Source: Akkermansia muciniphila
GTDB taxonomy: Bacteria > Verrucomicrobiota > Verrucomicrobiia > Verrucomicrobiales > Akkermansiaceae
Reading direction: 5' to 3'
Assembly: GCA_945860285.1 (NCBI GenBank)
Contig: CAMAQB010000031.1
Span: 1 to 35,762 of the forward strand
DNA length: 35,762 nucleotides
Below the pieces are notes generated by a model. The model saw nothing but the letters and a program-made list of their open reading frames with translations, had not been told where the DNA came from and did not search any database. Positions 8,163-18,056 of this stretch are shown piece after piece; within the stretch, counting starts at the first letter, position 1, and every line of letters begins with the position of its first letter. A program made the position numbers and the translations under genes.

Positions 8163-8639
8163 ATGGCGACCATTGATCCAGTTGAGAGACAAACGACCCG
8201 CACGCGTTCGATGCCCTATCGAGGCACGTTTTACGTTGCCACGATTTGGACTCTCGCCCACCTCTTCAGCATTGGCCTCACCGCGATCGCGTTGTTCCTG
8301 TTTTTACGTCATCACAAAGAGCCGCGATCCGTTTTCTACCTGTACAGCGTCATTGCGGGAGTCCTATTGGTGGCCATCACCATGCTGATTTCCTATTTCA
8401 CACGCCGCGATGCCCGCTGCCCGCTCTGCCGCGGCACACCGCTGAAAAACTCCGGCGCACTCGCTCACAAGAACTCCTTTTGCCTGAGACCGTTCAACCA
8501 CGGCTACTCCGCAGTGTTCAGCATTCTATTCACCCAGAAGCTCACTTGCATGTATTGCGGAACCAAATACGACCTGCTGAAGGAGCCGGGCAGACGGAGC
8601 CGCAAAGACAGCCAACGAAGCGACAGGCCTCCGCAATGA
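8163..8639 (+). CDS. Small two-helix membrane protein with CxxC pairs
   Basis: The protein has about 158 residues with two hydrophobic helices (about 22-47 and 57-78). A cytoplasmic tail follows, containing CPLC (Cys86, Cys89), Cys107 and CMYC (Cys129, Cys132), a spacing that could bind one zinc ion. The C-terminus is basic (GRRSRKDSQRSDRPP). I do not recognise a named family; it resembles lineage-specific verrucomicrobial membrane proteins. The start is uncertain: a TTG at 8094 and an ATG at 8211 are in frame. I chose the ATG at 8163, which keeps both helices. It follows the TPR gene by 90 bp without an obvious terminator, so it may be read through from the exbB operon. Confidence 0.55.
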   Translation: MATIDPVERQTTRTRSMPYRGTFYVATIWTLAHLFSIGLTAIALFLFLRHHKEPRSVFYLYSVIAGVLLVAITMLISYFTRRDARCPLCRGTPLKNSGALAHKNSFCLRPFNHGYSAVFSILFTQKLTCMYCGTKYDLLKEPGRRSRKDSQRSDRPPQ

Positions 8640-8815
8640 CTTCTGGAAACCGTGTCGGATGCCGCAGGCTTTCCCCAGTTGCCGACAGGAACTGCAGCAC
8701 CCGCGCGCCCGAAGCCGCTGTTTCGCCGCATCGCCATGCTAACGAAAAATAAAAATGCGCCTTTTGTGCAGCTAACATCTTTACGAAGCATGAAAACTGC
8801 GTTATTGATTTCCCC
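8640..8815 (+). other. Intergenic region before the Minf_1886-type gene
   Basis: 176 bp with no gene. A weak promoter-like pair TTTACG-17 nt-TATTGA ends 7 nt before the ATG at 8816. It resembles the leaderless promoters seen elsewhere in the window but matches consensus poorly. Confidence 0.3.
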
Positions 8816-9226
8816 ATGCAAGCACTGCCCTACGAGCATGCCATCGAATCGATCGTGAAACGCGACCCGCGCTTCAATCCTGGCGCCTACATTTTCCTGA
8901 AGGAGGCGCTTGATTTCACTTTGCAACAGGTCAATGATGCCAACCAAACCAAGCCGCGCCACGTTAGCGGTGCAGAACTGCTGTTTGGTTTCCGCGATCT
9001 CGCATTGCAGCAGTTTGGTCCGATGGCCATCACCCTGCTGAGTGAATGGGGCATTCAGAGCACGGCGGATGTCGGTGACATGGTGTTCCTGTTGATCGAG
9101 GAACAGGTCTTCGGCAAACAAGAGTCGGACAGCAAGGAGGATTTTGCCGATGTGTTCACGTTTCAGCAGGCCTTTGCGGATCCATTTCTGCCAAGTGCCA
9201 CCAACACCTTGTCCCACAAGGCTTGA
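8816..9226 (+). CDS. Minf_1886 family protein (conserved, unknown function)
   Basis: The protein has 136 residues. It matches the family as I remember it: an N-terminal IVKRDPRFNPGAYIFLKEAL segment, then HVSGAELLFGFRDLALQQFG and MAITLLSEWGI, then DVGDMVFLLIEEQVFGKQES. The family is named after a Methylacidiphilum infernorum gene and is found across Verrucomicrobia and Planctomycetes; its function is not known. The start agrees with the family's short N-terminus. It ends 6 bp before holB, so the two are cotranscribed, which suggests but does not prove a role near replication. There are no membrane segments and no signal peptide, so it is cytoplasmic. Confidence 0.8.
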   Translation: MQALPYEHAIESIVKRDPRFNPGAYIFLKEALDFTLQQVNDANQTKPRHVSGAELLFGFRDLALQQFGPMAITLLSEWGIQSTADVGDMVFLLIEEQVFGKQESDSKEDFADVFTFQQAFADPFLPSATNTLSHKA

Positions 9227-9232
9227 GCAGCG

Positions 9233-10240
9233 ATGGCCTATTCCGCAGAGCGCGCTTATGAACACATCGCCACGGCACACCGGCACGGTCGGCTTGCGCA
9301 CGCGCTGTTGATCTCCGGATCGGACGGAGCGGGAAAATCAAACCTGGCGGCTAAAATTTCCTGGCTGCTGCAAGGCAAGGCCACCCAGGGAATGGATCTC
9401 CTCGGCGAGTCGATCAGCCAAGAAGCTCCGCCCCTCGAGGAACAGGAATGCGATGCTGTGCAGGTCGTTCGACCCGAAAAACTCTCGCGGATCGTCAACG
9501 TCGACCGCATCCGCGAGGTGGAGGATCGCCTGCACAAAGCATCGGGAAAAAACGTCTGGAAAATCGTCGTAATTGTCCATGCCGATCGCACGAATCCCCA
9601 GGCCCAGAATGCCTTTCTCAAAACGCTGGAAGAACCACCGAACAACACGATCCTAATGTTGCTCACATCCCAGCCGCAATCCCTGCTGCCGACAATCCTA
9701 TCGCGCTGTTTGCAACTGCCGCTGATGGGCAAAACCGACTACCGCGCGCATGGCGGACAAGAATTGATCCAGACACTCAACCGGGTGGCGTCGGCAAGTT
9801 TCGGCACGCCATGGGGCGCATTGACGATCAAGAACGCCTTCACACAGGTGATCGAGCGCCGAAAAGCGGAACTGGAAACCCACGAGGATCAACTCTACGC
9901 CGCGGAAAAAAAACACTACGCGCAAAGCACGGATGGCCGCTGGTTGAAGGATCGCGAGGACTTTCACAAAGCCGCCTCGCGCTCCGCTTATCTCGCGGAA
10001 CGATCGCGGTTTTTCGACATCCTCATGGCATGGATGGCCGATGCCCTTCGTTATCAAAGCGGCGCCCCATGTGAGGACTTTCCCGAGGTGGCACACCTGA
10101 TCGAGAAAATTTCCCTAACGGAAAACATCAGTACGATGCTGTCGCGCGTCGAGGCGCTGGAGGATCTTCGCGCCACTCTGGAAACAAACGCCCAGGAACA
10201 AATGGCTGTCGAATCAGCCTTTCTCAAGGCGTTTGGTTAG
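9233..10240 (+). CDS. holB: DNA polymerase III delta' subunit (clamp-loader ATPase homologue)
   Basis: Delta' is part of the clamp loader that places the beta clamp on primed DNA. The 335-residue protein has a P-loop GSDGAGKS (29-36), RIREVEDRL, the hallmark AQNAFLKTLEEPPNNTILML segment and an SRC sensor motif within LLPTILSRCLQLPL. The P-loop is intact, as in the gamma/tau subunit, whereas Proteobacterial delta' has lost it. The usual zinc module (CxxC...HPD) of the family is missing here: only QECDAVQVVRPEK is present in its place. The gene follows the Minf_1886-type gene by 6 bp. Its TAG stop overlaps the TAA stop of the convergent oxidoreductase gene within TTAG. Confidence 0.85.
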   Translation: MAYSAERAYEHIATAHRHGRLAHALLISGSDGAGKSNLAAKISWLLQGKATQGMDLLGESISQEAPPLEEQECDAVQVVRPEKLSRIVNVDRIREVEDRLHKASGKNVWKIVVIVHADRTNPQAQNAFLKTLEEPPNNTILMLLTSQPQSLLPTILSRCLQLPLMGKTDYRAHGGQELIQTLNRVASASFGTPWGALTIKNAFTQVIERRKAELETHEDQLYAAEKKHYAQSTDGRWLKDREDFHKAASRSAYLAERSRFFDILMAWMADALRYQSGAPCEDFPEVAHLIEKISLTENISTMLSRVEALEDLRATLETNAQEQMAVESAFLKAFG

Positions 10241-11166
10241 ACCGACTCCATGCCCAGTCGCGCCAGCTCGGTGACCTTGAGCGCCAGTTCCAGTGCGGCC
10301 ATACCCTGTTGACCCGTCACTGTCGGTGTCTCACCCCGGGAGACGGCATCGACAAAGGATCGCAACTCCATCATCAGCGGCTCGCCCTTGTCGATCTCCA
10401 CATCGAATTTCACAATGCCGGAGGAGTCCTTCCCATACATCTGGCCTTCCTGGGCCTGGTAATCCAGCGACAAATAACAGTCCTCCTGGAACACCCGGAT
10501 TTTCCTCATTCTTTCAGGACTGATGCGGCTGGCGGTGACGTTGGCCACGCAGCCGTTTTCAAACCGCAGCCGCGCGTTGGCGATGTCTTCAGTGGCGGTC
10601 AGGACCGAAACCCCGACGGCATCGATTCCCACCACCGGACTTTTGACCAGATGTAGGATGACTTCCAAATCGTGGATCATCAAATCAAGGATCACGCCGA
10701 TGTCCATGCTGCGGTTGGGAAATGGCGAGAGCCGGTGTGCTTCGATGAAGCGCGGTCGGGTCAACTTCGACTCCAACTGGCTGAGCACCGGGTTGAAGCG
10801 CTCGACATGGCCGACGGCAAGAAGTTTTTCACAGCGCCGGGCCGTGTCCACCAGCGCGCGCGCGTCGGCGACATGGGCTGCAATCGGTTTTTCCATCAGC
10901 ACATGTACGCCGTGATCGAGCAGAAAACAACCGACTTCGCAATGTGCGACGGTCGGCACCGCCACGCTGGCAAGGTCCACCAGCGAAGCCAGTTCTTCGA
11001 GCGACGCCACCGCTCTGCCACCAAACTCAGCAGCAACCGCTTGCGCTCGGGAAAAATCAGCATCGTGAATGGCGACCAGTTCCACTCCCGTCAGCAGGGA
11101 GTAAATGCGCGCATGATTTCTTCCCATCGATCCAGCCCCCGCCACTCCCGCTTTGATGATTGCCAT
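10237..11166 (-). CDS. Gfo/Idh/MocA family NAD(P)-dependent oxidoreductase
   Basis: Members oxidise or reduce sugar or inositol carbons using a nicotinamide cofactor. The 309-residue protein begins with a Rossmann motif (GVAGAGSMGRNHARI, 7-21), has the EKP motif at 92-94 (LMEKPIAAH) with the catalytic-region lysine, GHVERFNP at about 119-126, and MIHDLEVIL with His165-Asp166. GHxERFNP is typical of the UDP-sugar 3-dehydrogenase-like members, so a nucleotide-sugar substrate for envelope polysaccharide is plausible, but no lpx or glycan gene is adjacent to support it. It is cytoplasmic, with no signal peptide. The gene is monocistronic as far as visible, with its own leaderless-type promoter. 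Confidence 0.85.
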   Translation of the reverse strand: MAIIKAGVAGAGSMGRNHARIYSLLTGVELVAIHDADFSRAQAVAAEFGGRAVASLEELASLVDLASVAVPTVAHCEVGCFLLDHGVHVLMEKPIAAHVADARALVDTARRCEKLLAVGHVERFNPVLSQLESKLTRPRFIEAHRLSPFPNRSMDIGVILDLMIHDLEVILHLVKSPVVGIDAVGVSVLTATEDIANARLRFENGCVANVTASRISPERMRKIRVFQEDCYLSLDYQAQEGQMYGKDSSGIVKFDVEIDKGEPLMMELRSFVDAVSRGETPTVTGQQGMAALELALKVTELARLGMESV

Positions 11167-11172
11167 GCCGCA

Positions 11173-11201
11173 TCGTTACTCCGCAGGCGAAATGATGGCA
11201 A
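11173..11201 (-). promoter_or_regulatory. Promoter of the Gfo/Idh/MocA gene (leaderless type)
   Basis: On the minus strand TTGCCA (11196-11201), a 17-nt spacer and TAACGA (11173-11178) lie exactly 6 nt before the ATG at 11166. Confidence 0.45.
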
Positions 11202-11223
11202 GCATTGCTTGCCACGGCGTCAG

Positions 11224-13368
<2,145 letters not shown>

Positions 13369-13379
13369 TTTGTTCCGCA

Positions 13380-13407
13380 ACTATGCCTGCTTTTCGAAGT
13401 GCCGCAA
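13380..13407 (-). promoter_or_regulatory. Promoter of uvrB
   Basis: On the minus strand TTGCGG (13402-13407), a 16-nt spacer and CATAGT (13380-13385) lie 11 nt before the ATG at 13368. This predicts a leader of only about four nucleotides. The -10 box is weak (4 of 6). I see no LexA-type box. Confidence 0.35.
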
Positions 13408-13451
13408 TGGAAATTTACCCGCAGCGGGTTCACCGCCGTCATCTTTTCGCT

Positions 13452-13479
13452 TTGCTTGGCCTGGATATTCCGCTACCTT
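13452..13479 (+). promoter_or_regulatory. Promoter of the amidase-ykgJ pair (leaderless type)
   Basis: TTGCTT (13452-13457), a 16-nt spacer and TACCTT (13474-13479) lie exactly 6 nt before the GTG at 13486. This supports the GTG as the true start although no Shine-Dalgarno sequence precedes it. Confidence 0.42.
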
Positions 13480-13485
13480 TCTTTC

Positions 13486-14223
13486 GTGAGAAAAATCATT
13501 CTTTCCACACCTTTGCTGGTGACAGGCATTGCCATTCTGAGCGTCTGCTGTTCACCGGTGGCACCGATTCGCGGAGGCAACGACCGCGCCATCGAGTGGG
13601 CCAATCGCAACGGCGGGGCTTCTTCATCCGGGTCGGGCGGTGCGTCCATGGGTACGCTGGTGCGACAAATCAACCTCAAACAGGACATGGTTCGTGCGGG
13701 CACCTGCGGTCGCCGGGTGGTGCGGCGGATGAATCCCCGCTATATCACGATTCACAGCACCCAGAACTACAGTGCCGATGCGTGGAAACATTCGCTGGCG
13801 CTGAAACGTGGCGCGCTGCGCGCGCCGAAACGACCCGGCGGCAACCGCATCGGTTATCTGATCTGGCATTTCACCGTGGACGACAAGGTCGCCTTGCAAC
13901 ACATGCCCACCAACGAACAGGGCGAGCACGCCGACTTCAACGGCCCGGGCAATAATTACAGCATCGGCATTGAGATGTGCGAGCACCGCGGCAGCAACCT
14001 TAGCGCAACGATGGACCGCACCGCCAAGCTCGCCGCCTATCTGATGGTCAAGAACGGCATCCCGCTGCGCAATGTCGTTCCGCACTACCACTGGCCCCGC
14101 CGCGGCGCTCATCCACCTAACAAAAACTGCCCGCATTTTCTCATGGACAACGGCAGACCGGGACGCAAGTGGAATGCGTTCCTCGGCAAGATCAACTACT
14201 ATTACGCTCGGATGCGTGGCTGA
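13486..14223 (+). CDS. N-acetylmuramoyl-L-alanine amidase (Amidase_2 fold), exported
   Basis: Amidase_2 enzymes are zinc hydrolases that cut the bond between MurNAc and the L-alanine of the peptide stem. The 245-residue protein starts (GTG) with MRKIILSTPLLVTGIAIL then SVCCSPVAP, an export signal; the cysteine pair could be lipidated but the box is not canonical. Zinc ligands are seen as ITIHST (His90), VVPHYHW (His200) and NKNCPHFL (Cys215), with a catalytic-type glutamate in SIGIEMCE (Glu163). The frame is open much further upstream, but that part is antisense to uvrB. Its TGA overlaps the next ATG by one base, so the cysteine-cluster gene is translationally coupled to it. It probably acts in cell-wall turnover. 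Confidence 0.88.
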   Translation: MRKIILSTPLLVTGIAILSVCCSPVAPIRGGNDRAIEWANRNGGASSSGSGGASMGTLVRQINLKQDMVRAGTCGRRVVRRMNPRYITIHSTQNYSADAWKHSLALKRGALRAPKRPGGNRIGYLIWHFTVDDKVALQHMPTNEQGEHADFNGPGNNYSIGIEMCEHRGSNLSATMDRTAKLAAYLMVKNGIPLRNVVPHYHWPRRGAHPPNKNCPHFLMDNGRPGRKWNAFLGKINYYYARMRG

Positions 14224-14624
14224 TGAAAGCTCCCCCCTCCCACGGCAGCCCCGGCAACCGCAACGTGGATCTCGATCCCGATCGTTTTTATGTCTGCCAG
14301 CGCTGCACCGCCTGCTGCAAGTGGCCCGGCGATGTCAGAATCGAGGAAGACGAAATCGCACGCATCGCCGGCTTCCTGAACCTAACAGAAGTTGCTTTTA
14401 TGGAGCGCTACACCCGGCTGCGCGGCAACCGCCAGGGCTTGTCATTGATCGAAAAAGCCAATCACGAGTGCATCATGCTTGAAGGAAATTCCTGCCTCAT
14501 TCACCCGGTGAAGCCGGAGCAATGCCGGGGTTTTCCCAACAAATGGAACTTCCCGGGCTGGCGGCAGGTTTGCGAGGCCGTGCCGATTCCCATGGCCGAG
14601 GCAACTGACCGGGGACTAGTCTGA
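14223..14624 (+). CDS. YkgJ-family cysteine-cluster protein
   Basis: The protein has 133 residues and eight cysteines: YVCQRCTACCKWPGD (Cys25, 28, 31, 32), Cys83, NSCLIHPVKPEQCRGFP (Cys91, Cys101) and Cys117. This is the pattern of the YkgJ / Fe-S oxidoreductase-like family (CxxCxxCC...C.IY..RP..CR.FP), thought to bind zinc or an iron-sulfur cluster. Its biochemical role is not established. The ATG overlaps the amidase stop as TGATG, so it is translated with the amidase. An alternative ATG at 14169 lies inside the amidase and is unlikely. It has no signal peptide, so it should stay in the cytoplasm. Confidence 0.85.
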   Translation: MKAPPSHGSPGNRNVDLDPDRFYVCQRCTACCKWPGDVRIEEDEIARIAGFLNLTEVAFMERYTRLRGNRQGLSLIEKANHECIMLEGNSCLIHPVKPEQCRGFPNKWNFPGWRQVCEAVPIPMAEATDRGLV

Positions 14625-14635
14625 CAACCCGACGA

Positions 14636-14929
14636 CTACTTCTTCCTGTTGATCTGTTTCAGGAACAACGGCACCAGATTCACCTCCATCCAGGCGAAGG
14701 CGGCGGCGAGTCCTTCTTCTTCAAAAATGCGGCCGATTCCGGCTTCGACGCTGGTCGGGTTGCCCAGGGCGCTGAGAAACCCATTGGAGGTCAGGTGGGT
14801 GAACCAGACGGCATCCATGCATCCGCGCTGCTCGAGCACAAACCTCCGCGCAAACAACGCCAGCACCGCATCGCCGACCCACGCTCTTTCCCGCTCATGG
14901 CGGATTTGTTCCTGTTTGCTTTGATTCAT
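14636..14929 (-). CDS. Stand-alone RNase III-like domain protein
   Basis: The protein has 97 residues. HERERAWVGDAVLALFARRF resembles the RNase III signature (E...LGDAVL), with Asp20 at the metal-binding position. SVEAGIGRIFEEEGLAAAF resembles the second catalytic motif (EA.IGA.....G), with Glu62. The double-stranded RNA-binding domain is absent, as in Mini-III (MrnC). The sequence is also shorter than Mini-III, so some helices may be missing and activity is unproven. It lies 44 bp downstream of the lipoprotein gene on the same strand with a GAGGG ribosome site, so the two are probably one operon. An rRNA- or RNA-processing role is inference from the fold only. Confidence 0.6.
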   Translation of the reverse strand: MNQSKQEQIRHERERAWVGDAVLALFARRFVLEQRGCMDAVWFTHLTSNGFLSALGNPTSVEAGIGRIFEEEGLAAAFAWMEVNLVPLFLKQINRKK

Positions 14930-14973
14930 GGAATAATGCCCTCACGGGCATGGGAGTTCGACGCGGAAAGGAC

Positions 14974-15555
14974 TTAATCCAGACCAGGCATGATTTTTTT
15001 CATCTTTTCCATCTCCATGCGCTCGCGGAGTTTCTGCTCTGCCTCGGCATCCCAGTATCCCGGTTGCAGTTCGATGAACACACTGCTGTAAGGCAGAGCC
15101 GATGTCGTGCGGATGATCAACACGTCGAAACTGCGGTTGGCATCGGCCAGCAAGGTCATCAATGATTCCTGTTCGAGACTGGTGGTCTCCATGTCATGCA
15201 GCGATTCCTTCAGCTTCTCCCGGAACTCATCGATCCCCGGCGCGGAGTCATTGCTCATCGAACGCAACTCGCGGGTTAGATAAATGTTGGGTTTGACGTG
15301 CTGGGTTTGATCGATTGCCTGCAGCACGTAATCCAGAGCAACGGGAATTTCCACATTGGCCGGCACCTGGCGGACTCCGGTGCGTGCGAATGCCGGGAAC
15401 GATGCCTCCGCGACAACAATCCAATTGCGATAGCCGAGTTGGCCGGTTTGCCGGTTCACGGCACTTTTCCAAGGCGAATCGTCGCTCGAAACCATGGCGC
15501 AGCCCAGCATAAAGAGAGCGCAAAGGTAAAAGTTCAACATCCGCAAATGTCGCAT
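14974..15555 (-). CDS. RbsD/FucU-like lipoprotein
   Basis: The protein has about 193 residues. MRHLRMLNFYLCALFMLGC is a lipoprotein signal peptide with lipobox MLGC (Cys19). The mature part contains LGYRNWIVVAEASFPAFART followed by GVRQVPANVEIPVALDYVL, then KPNIYLTRELRSM. This resembles the RbsD/FucU sugar-mutarotase fold (GH.D.IVIADA.FP..). The catalytic histidine position of RbsD (GHGD) reads GYRN here, so classical mutarotase activity is doubtful. The C-terminus is a charged helix. A further ATG at 15567 has an AGGTGG 10 nt upstream and could be used, but it lies inside a TATATG -10 box; I prefer 15555. It leads an operon with the RNase III-like gene. Confidence 0.55.
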   Translation of the reverse strand: MRHLRMLNFYLCALFMLGCAMVSSDDSPWKSAVNRQTGQLGYRNWIVVAEASFPAFARTGVRQVPANVEIPVALDYVLQAIDQTQHVKPNIYLTRELRSMSNDSAPGIDEFREKLKESLHDMETTSLEQESLMTLLADANRSFDVLIIRTTSALPYSSVFIELQPGYWDAEAEQKLRERMEMEKMKKIMPGLD

Positions 15556-15564
15556 CGGGCGAAA

Positions 15565-15593
15565 CATATATCCACAACCACCTTTCTTGTCAA
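15565..15593 (-). promoter_or_regulatory. Promoter of the lipoprotein-RNase III-like operon
   Basis: On the minus strand a perfect TTGACA (15588-15593), a 17-nt spacer and TATATG (15565-15570) lie 9 nt before the ATG at 15555. The same bases can be read as an AGGTGG ribosome site for the ATG at 15567, so promoter and start are in conflict. Confidence 0.5.
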
Positions 15594-15898
15594 ACGAGTT
15601 TCAGAAAGCGGGAACGATATCCGTCACGGCAAGCCCCATGGCCTCGTGCGACTGAGCTCGTATGCTCTTCCTGGAAGTCATTTGACCTCAAAAGGTAACC
15701 CAAGCCTTGAAATCCGCTGCAAGACGACTTGCCAACACAATCCATGGCAAAATGACGCGGAAAGCCATTCTTGCACGGAAAGAATTCTCGGCGGATTGTT
15801 TTCAAAAATCCAACTGCCCCATTTTTGCCCGCGCTCCGCCAAGGCACCCCTTCTTTTATAGTCCCTCGCTTAATGCGCAAAGTCGTCACAGACAATCG
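15594..15898. other. Intergenic stretch, nothing recognisable
   Basis: About 300 bp between the lipoprotein promoter and the palindrome before the FAD oxidoreductase. Short frames on both strands lack any family resemblance. I see no RNA gene or strong hairpin. Confidence 0.4.
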
Positions 15899-15952
15899 CC
15901 GATCAATGGCCATCGATCGGATGAAAACAAATCCTTCAACACCACGTAACAA
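15899..15952 (+). promoter_or_regulatory. 22-bp palindrome and -10 box upstream of the FAD oxidoreductase
   Basis: Bases 15899-15920 form a 22-bp dyad centred on GGCC (half-site CCGATCRATGG) with one mismatched pair. A TAACAA box (15947-15952) lies exactly 6 nt before the ATG at 15959, but no TTG-type -35 is seen at the right distance. The palindrome centre is about 37 bp upstream of the -10. This would suit an activator site, or an operator of a HTH regulator not encoded nearby. Confidence 0.4.
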
Positions 15953-15958
15953 ATTGAC

Positions 15959-17908
15959 ATGATCCCGAAGCAGCTTTCCGCATTCTTCATGCGTTGCGGT
16001 TTTCGCCTCTTCGGGTTGATGCTTTTGATACCGGCCGCCACCGCAGAGCAGGTGCTGGTGGAAGCGGAGCAGTTCAACGACACGGGCGGTTGGGATGTGG
16101 ACCAGCAGTTCATCGATCAAATGGGCTCGTCCTATCTGCTCGCCCACGGACTTGGCGTGCCGGTGAAGGATGCCGTGACCAAGGTGAAATTCACGCAGCA
16201 GGGTAAACACTGGGTCTGGGTGAGAACCCGTGACTGGGTCGCTCCCTGGAAAGCGCCTGGCGCTCCTGGGAAATTCCAGTTGCTCGTCAATGGCACGCCA
16301 CTCGCCGAGACGTTTGGCACCAAGGGCGGAGAATGGCATTGGCAGGATGGAGGTCTCATCGATGTCACGGCTGAAACAACACTGGCGCTGCATGATCTAA
16401 CAGGATTCGAGGGGCGCTGCGATGCGGTGCTTTTCAGCAACGATTTGTCATTTGTCCCTCCGAACTCGCTTGAGGAGTTGTCGAAATTACGGGCCAAACT
16501 CCTGGGCTTGCCCGCTCAGCCCGATGAGGGAGGCACCTTTGACCTCGTCGTGGTGGGCGGTGGTGTGGCTGGAATTTCTGCAGCGGTATCCGCCGCCCGC
16601 AACAGTCTGAAGGTCGCCCTTGTTCAAGACCGACCGGTGCTCGGCGGCAACTCGAGTTCGGAAGTGCGCGTCTGGCCGGAAGGGCACACATGCCAGAAAC
16701 CATTTACCCACATCGGCGAAATCGTGGAGGAAATCTGCCCGCACAAAACCAAGGAATCCCGCAACGCCGCCGCACGTCCGGTTTTCGATGACGAACGCAA
16801 GCTGCGCGTGGTCCGCGACGAAAAAAACATCACCCTGCTGCTCGAACACCGAGTGAACGCCGTTGAACAGATCAACAAAAAAATCGTCTCCGTCACCGCC
16901 GTCAACATCCGCAGTGCCCGCGCCGTGAAACTATCGGGAAAATTCTTTGTGGACTGCACCGGGGATGGAACTGTCGGTTTCCTCGCCGGAGCGGATTACA
17001 TGGTTTCCCATGAAGGCAACATGGGGTCCAGCAACCTCTGGAATGTGCTCGATGTGGCCGACCAGAGCCAGGTGCTCAAGTGCGAGTGCAAAGACAAGGA
17101 CGCGCTCTCGATGTCGGCAGACGCAGGTCAGGTCGCGGCACCTTTTCCCCGTGTGCCCTGGGCCCTGGACCTCTCCGACAAACCGTTTCCCGGTCGCAAC
17201 AACTACAATCCCTACGGAAGCAAGAAACTGCTGGACAATCTCGGCGGGTGGTTCTGGGAAAGTGGATTTGACAAAGATCCGATCAACGACATCGAACGCA
17301 TCCGCGACCTCAACATGCGGGCGATGTACGGTGCCTGGGACGCGTTGAAAAACGTCGACGGTCTCTATCCGAACCACCGCATCGGCTGGTCGGCATTCAT
17401 CGCGGGCAAGCGTGAATCCCGCCGGCTCACGGGCGATGTGGTTCTCAGCGGCGACGACTTTCACAAAGCGACGGTTTTCCCCGATGCCGCCTATCCCTGC
17501 ACCTGGCATATCGATGTGCACTCACCGGATCCGACGTTTGACAAGGAGTTGAAGGGTGAGGAATTCATCTCCACCTTCACCCGTGGCGAAGAATACAGTT
17601 ATGCGGGGCCGTATTGGGCACCCTACCGGACGCTTTACAGCCGCAACATCGGCAATCTTTTCATGGCGGGTCGCGATATCAGCGTGACCCGCGAAGCGCT
17701 CGGAGCCGTGCGCGTGATGCGCACCACCGGCATGATGGGCGAGATCGTCGGCAAAGCCGCATGGATCTGCGTTCGCCATGAGACCACACCCCGCGGCGTC
17801 TATGAACAGCATCTGCCGTTGCTCGTGGAATTGATGGCAAAGCCCGGTGCCGCACGCCGCGAAACAATCGCGGGCAGTCTTACCCTGCCCACAACATCTG
17901 ACAAATAA
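15959..17908 (+). CDS. Secreted FAD-dependent oxidoreductase with N-terminal beta-sandwich domain
   Basis: The protein has 649 residues. A signal peptide ends near ATAEQ (about residue 30). Residues 31-165 form a carbohydrate-binding-like beta domain (VLVEAEQFNDTGGWDVDQQF, then HWVWVRTRDWVAPW). A Rossmann FAD domain follows (DLVVVGGGVAGISAA, with GGGVAG at 200-205), then LGGNSSSEVRVW, FVDCTGDG and a C-terminal NLFMAGRDISVTREALG segment closing the FAD site. This is the FAD_oxidored (PF12831-like) architecture frequent in Verrucomicrobia and Planctomycetes polysaccharide loci. The substrate is unknown; a sugar or glycan alcohol is a guess from the fused domain. It is a single gene, divergent from the lipoprotein operon and convergent with the M14 gene. 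Confidence 0.85.
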   Translation: MIPKQLSAFFMRCGFRLFGLMLLIPAATAEQVLVEAEQFNDTGGWDVDQQFIDQMGSSYLLAHGLGVPVKDAVTKVKFTQQGKHWVWVRTRDWVAPWKAPGAPGKFQLLVNGTPLAETFGTKGGEWHWQDGGLIDVTAETTLALHDLTGFEGRCDAVLFSNDLSFVPPNSLEELSKLRAKLLGLPAQPDEGGTFDLVVVGGGVAGISAAVSAARNSLKVALVQDRPVLGGNSSSEVRVWPEGHTCQKPFTHIGEIVEEICPHKTKESRNAAARPVFDDERKLRVVRDEKNITLLLEHRVNAVEQINKKIVSVTAVNIRSARAVKLSGKFFVDCTGDGTVGFLAGADYMVSHEGNMGSSNLWNVLDVADQSQVLKCECKDKDALSMSADAGQVAAPFPRVPWALDLSDKPFPGRNNYNPYGSKKLLDNLGGWFWESGFDKDPINDIERIRDLNMRAMYGAWDALKNVDGLYPNHRIGWSAFIAGKRESRRLTGDVVLSGDDFHKATVFPDAAYPCTWHIDVHSPDPTFDKELKGEEFISTFTRGEEYSYAGPYWAPYRTLYSRNIGNLFMAGRDISVTREALGAVRVMRTTGMMGEIVGKAAWICVRHETTPRGVYEQHLPLLVELMAKPGAARRETIAGSLTLPTTSDK

Positions 17909-18056
17909 CGTCAGCGACGGAGGAACTTCCCGCGTATCGGCATTAACTGCGCAAGTCGGTCAGTCGAACGAGTGGCTACTAGCTCCGATGATCACTCTTG
18001 TCAGGTGATTCCACATAAATCAATTGAGGACCCGGAAATGCAGAGTCCCGGCGTTC

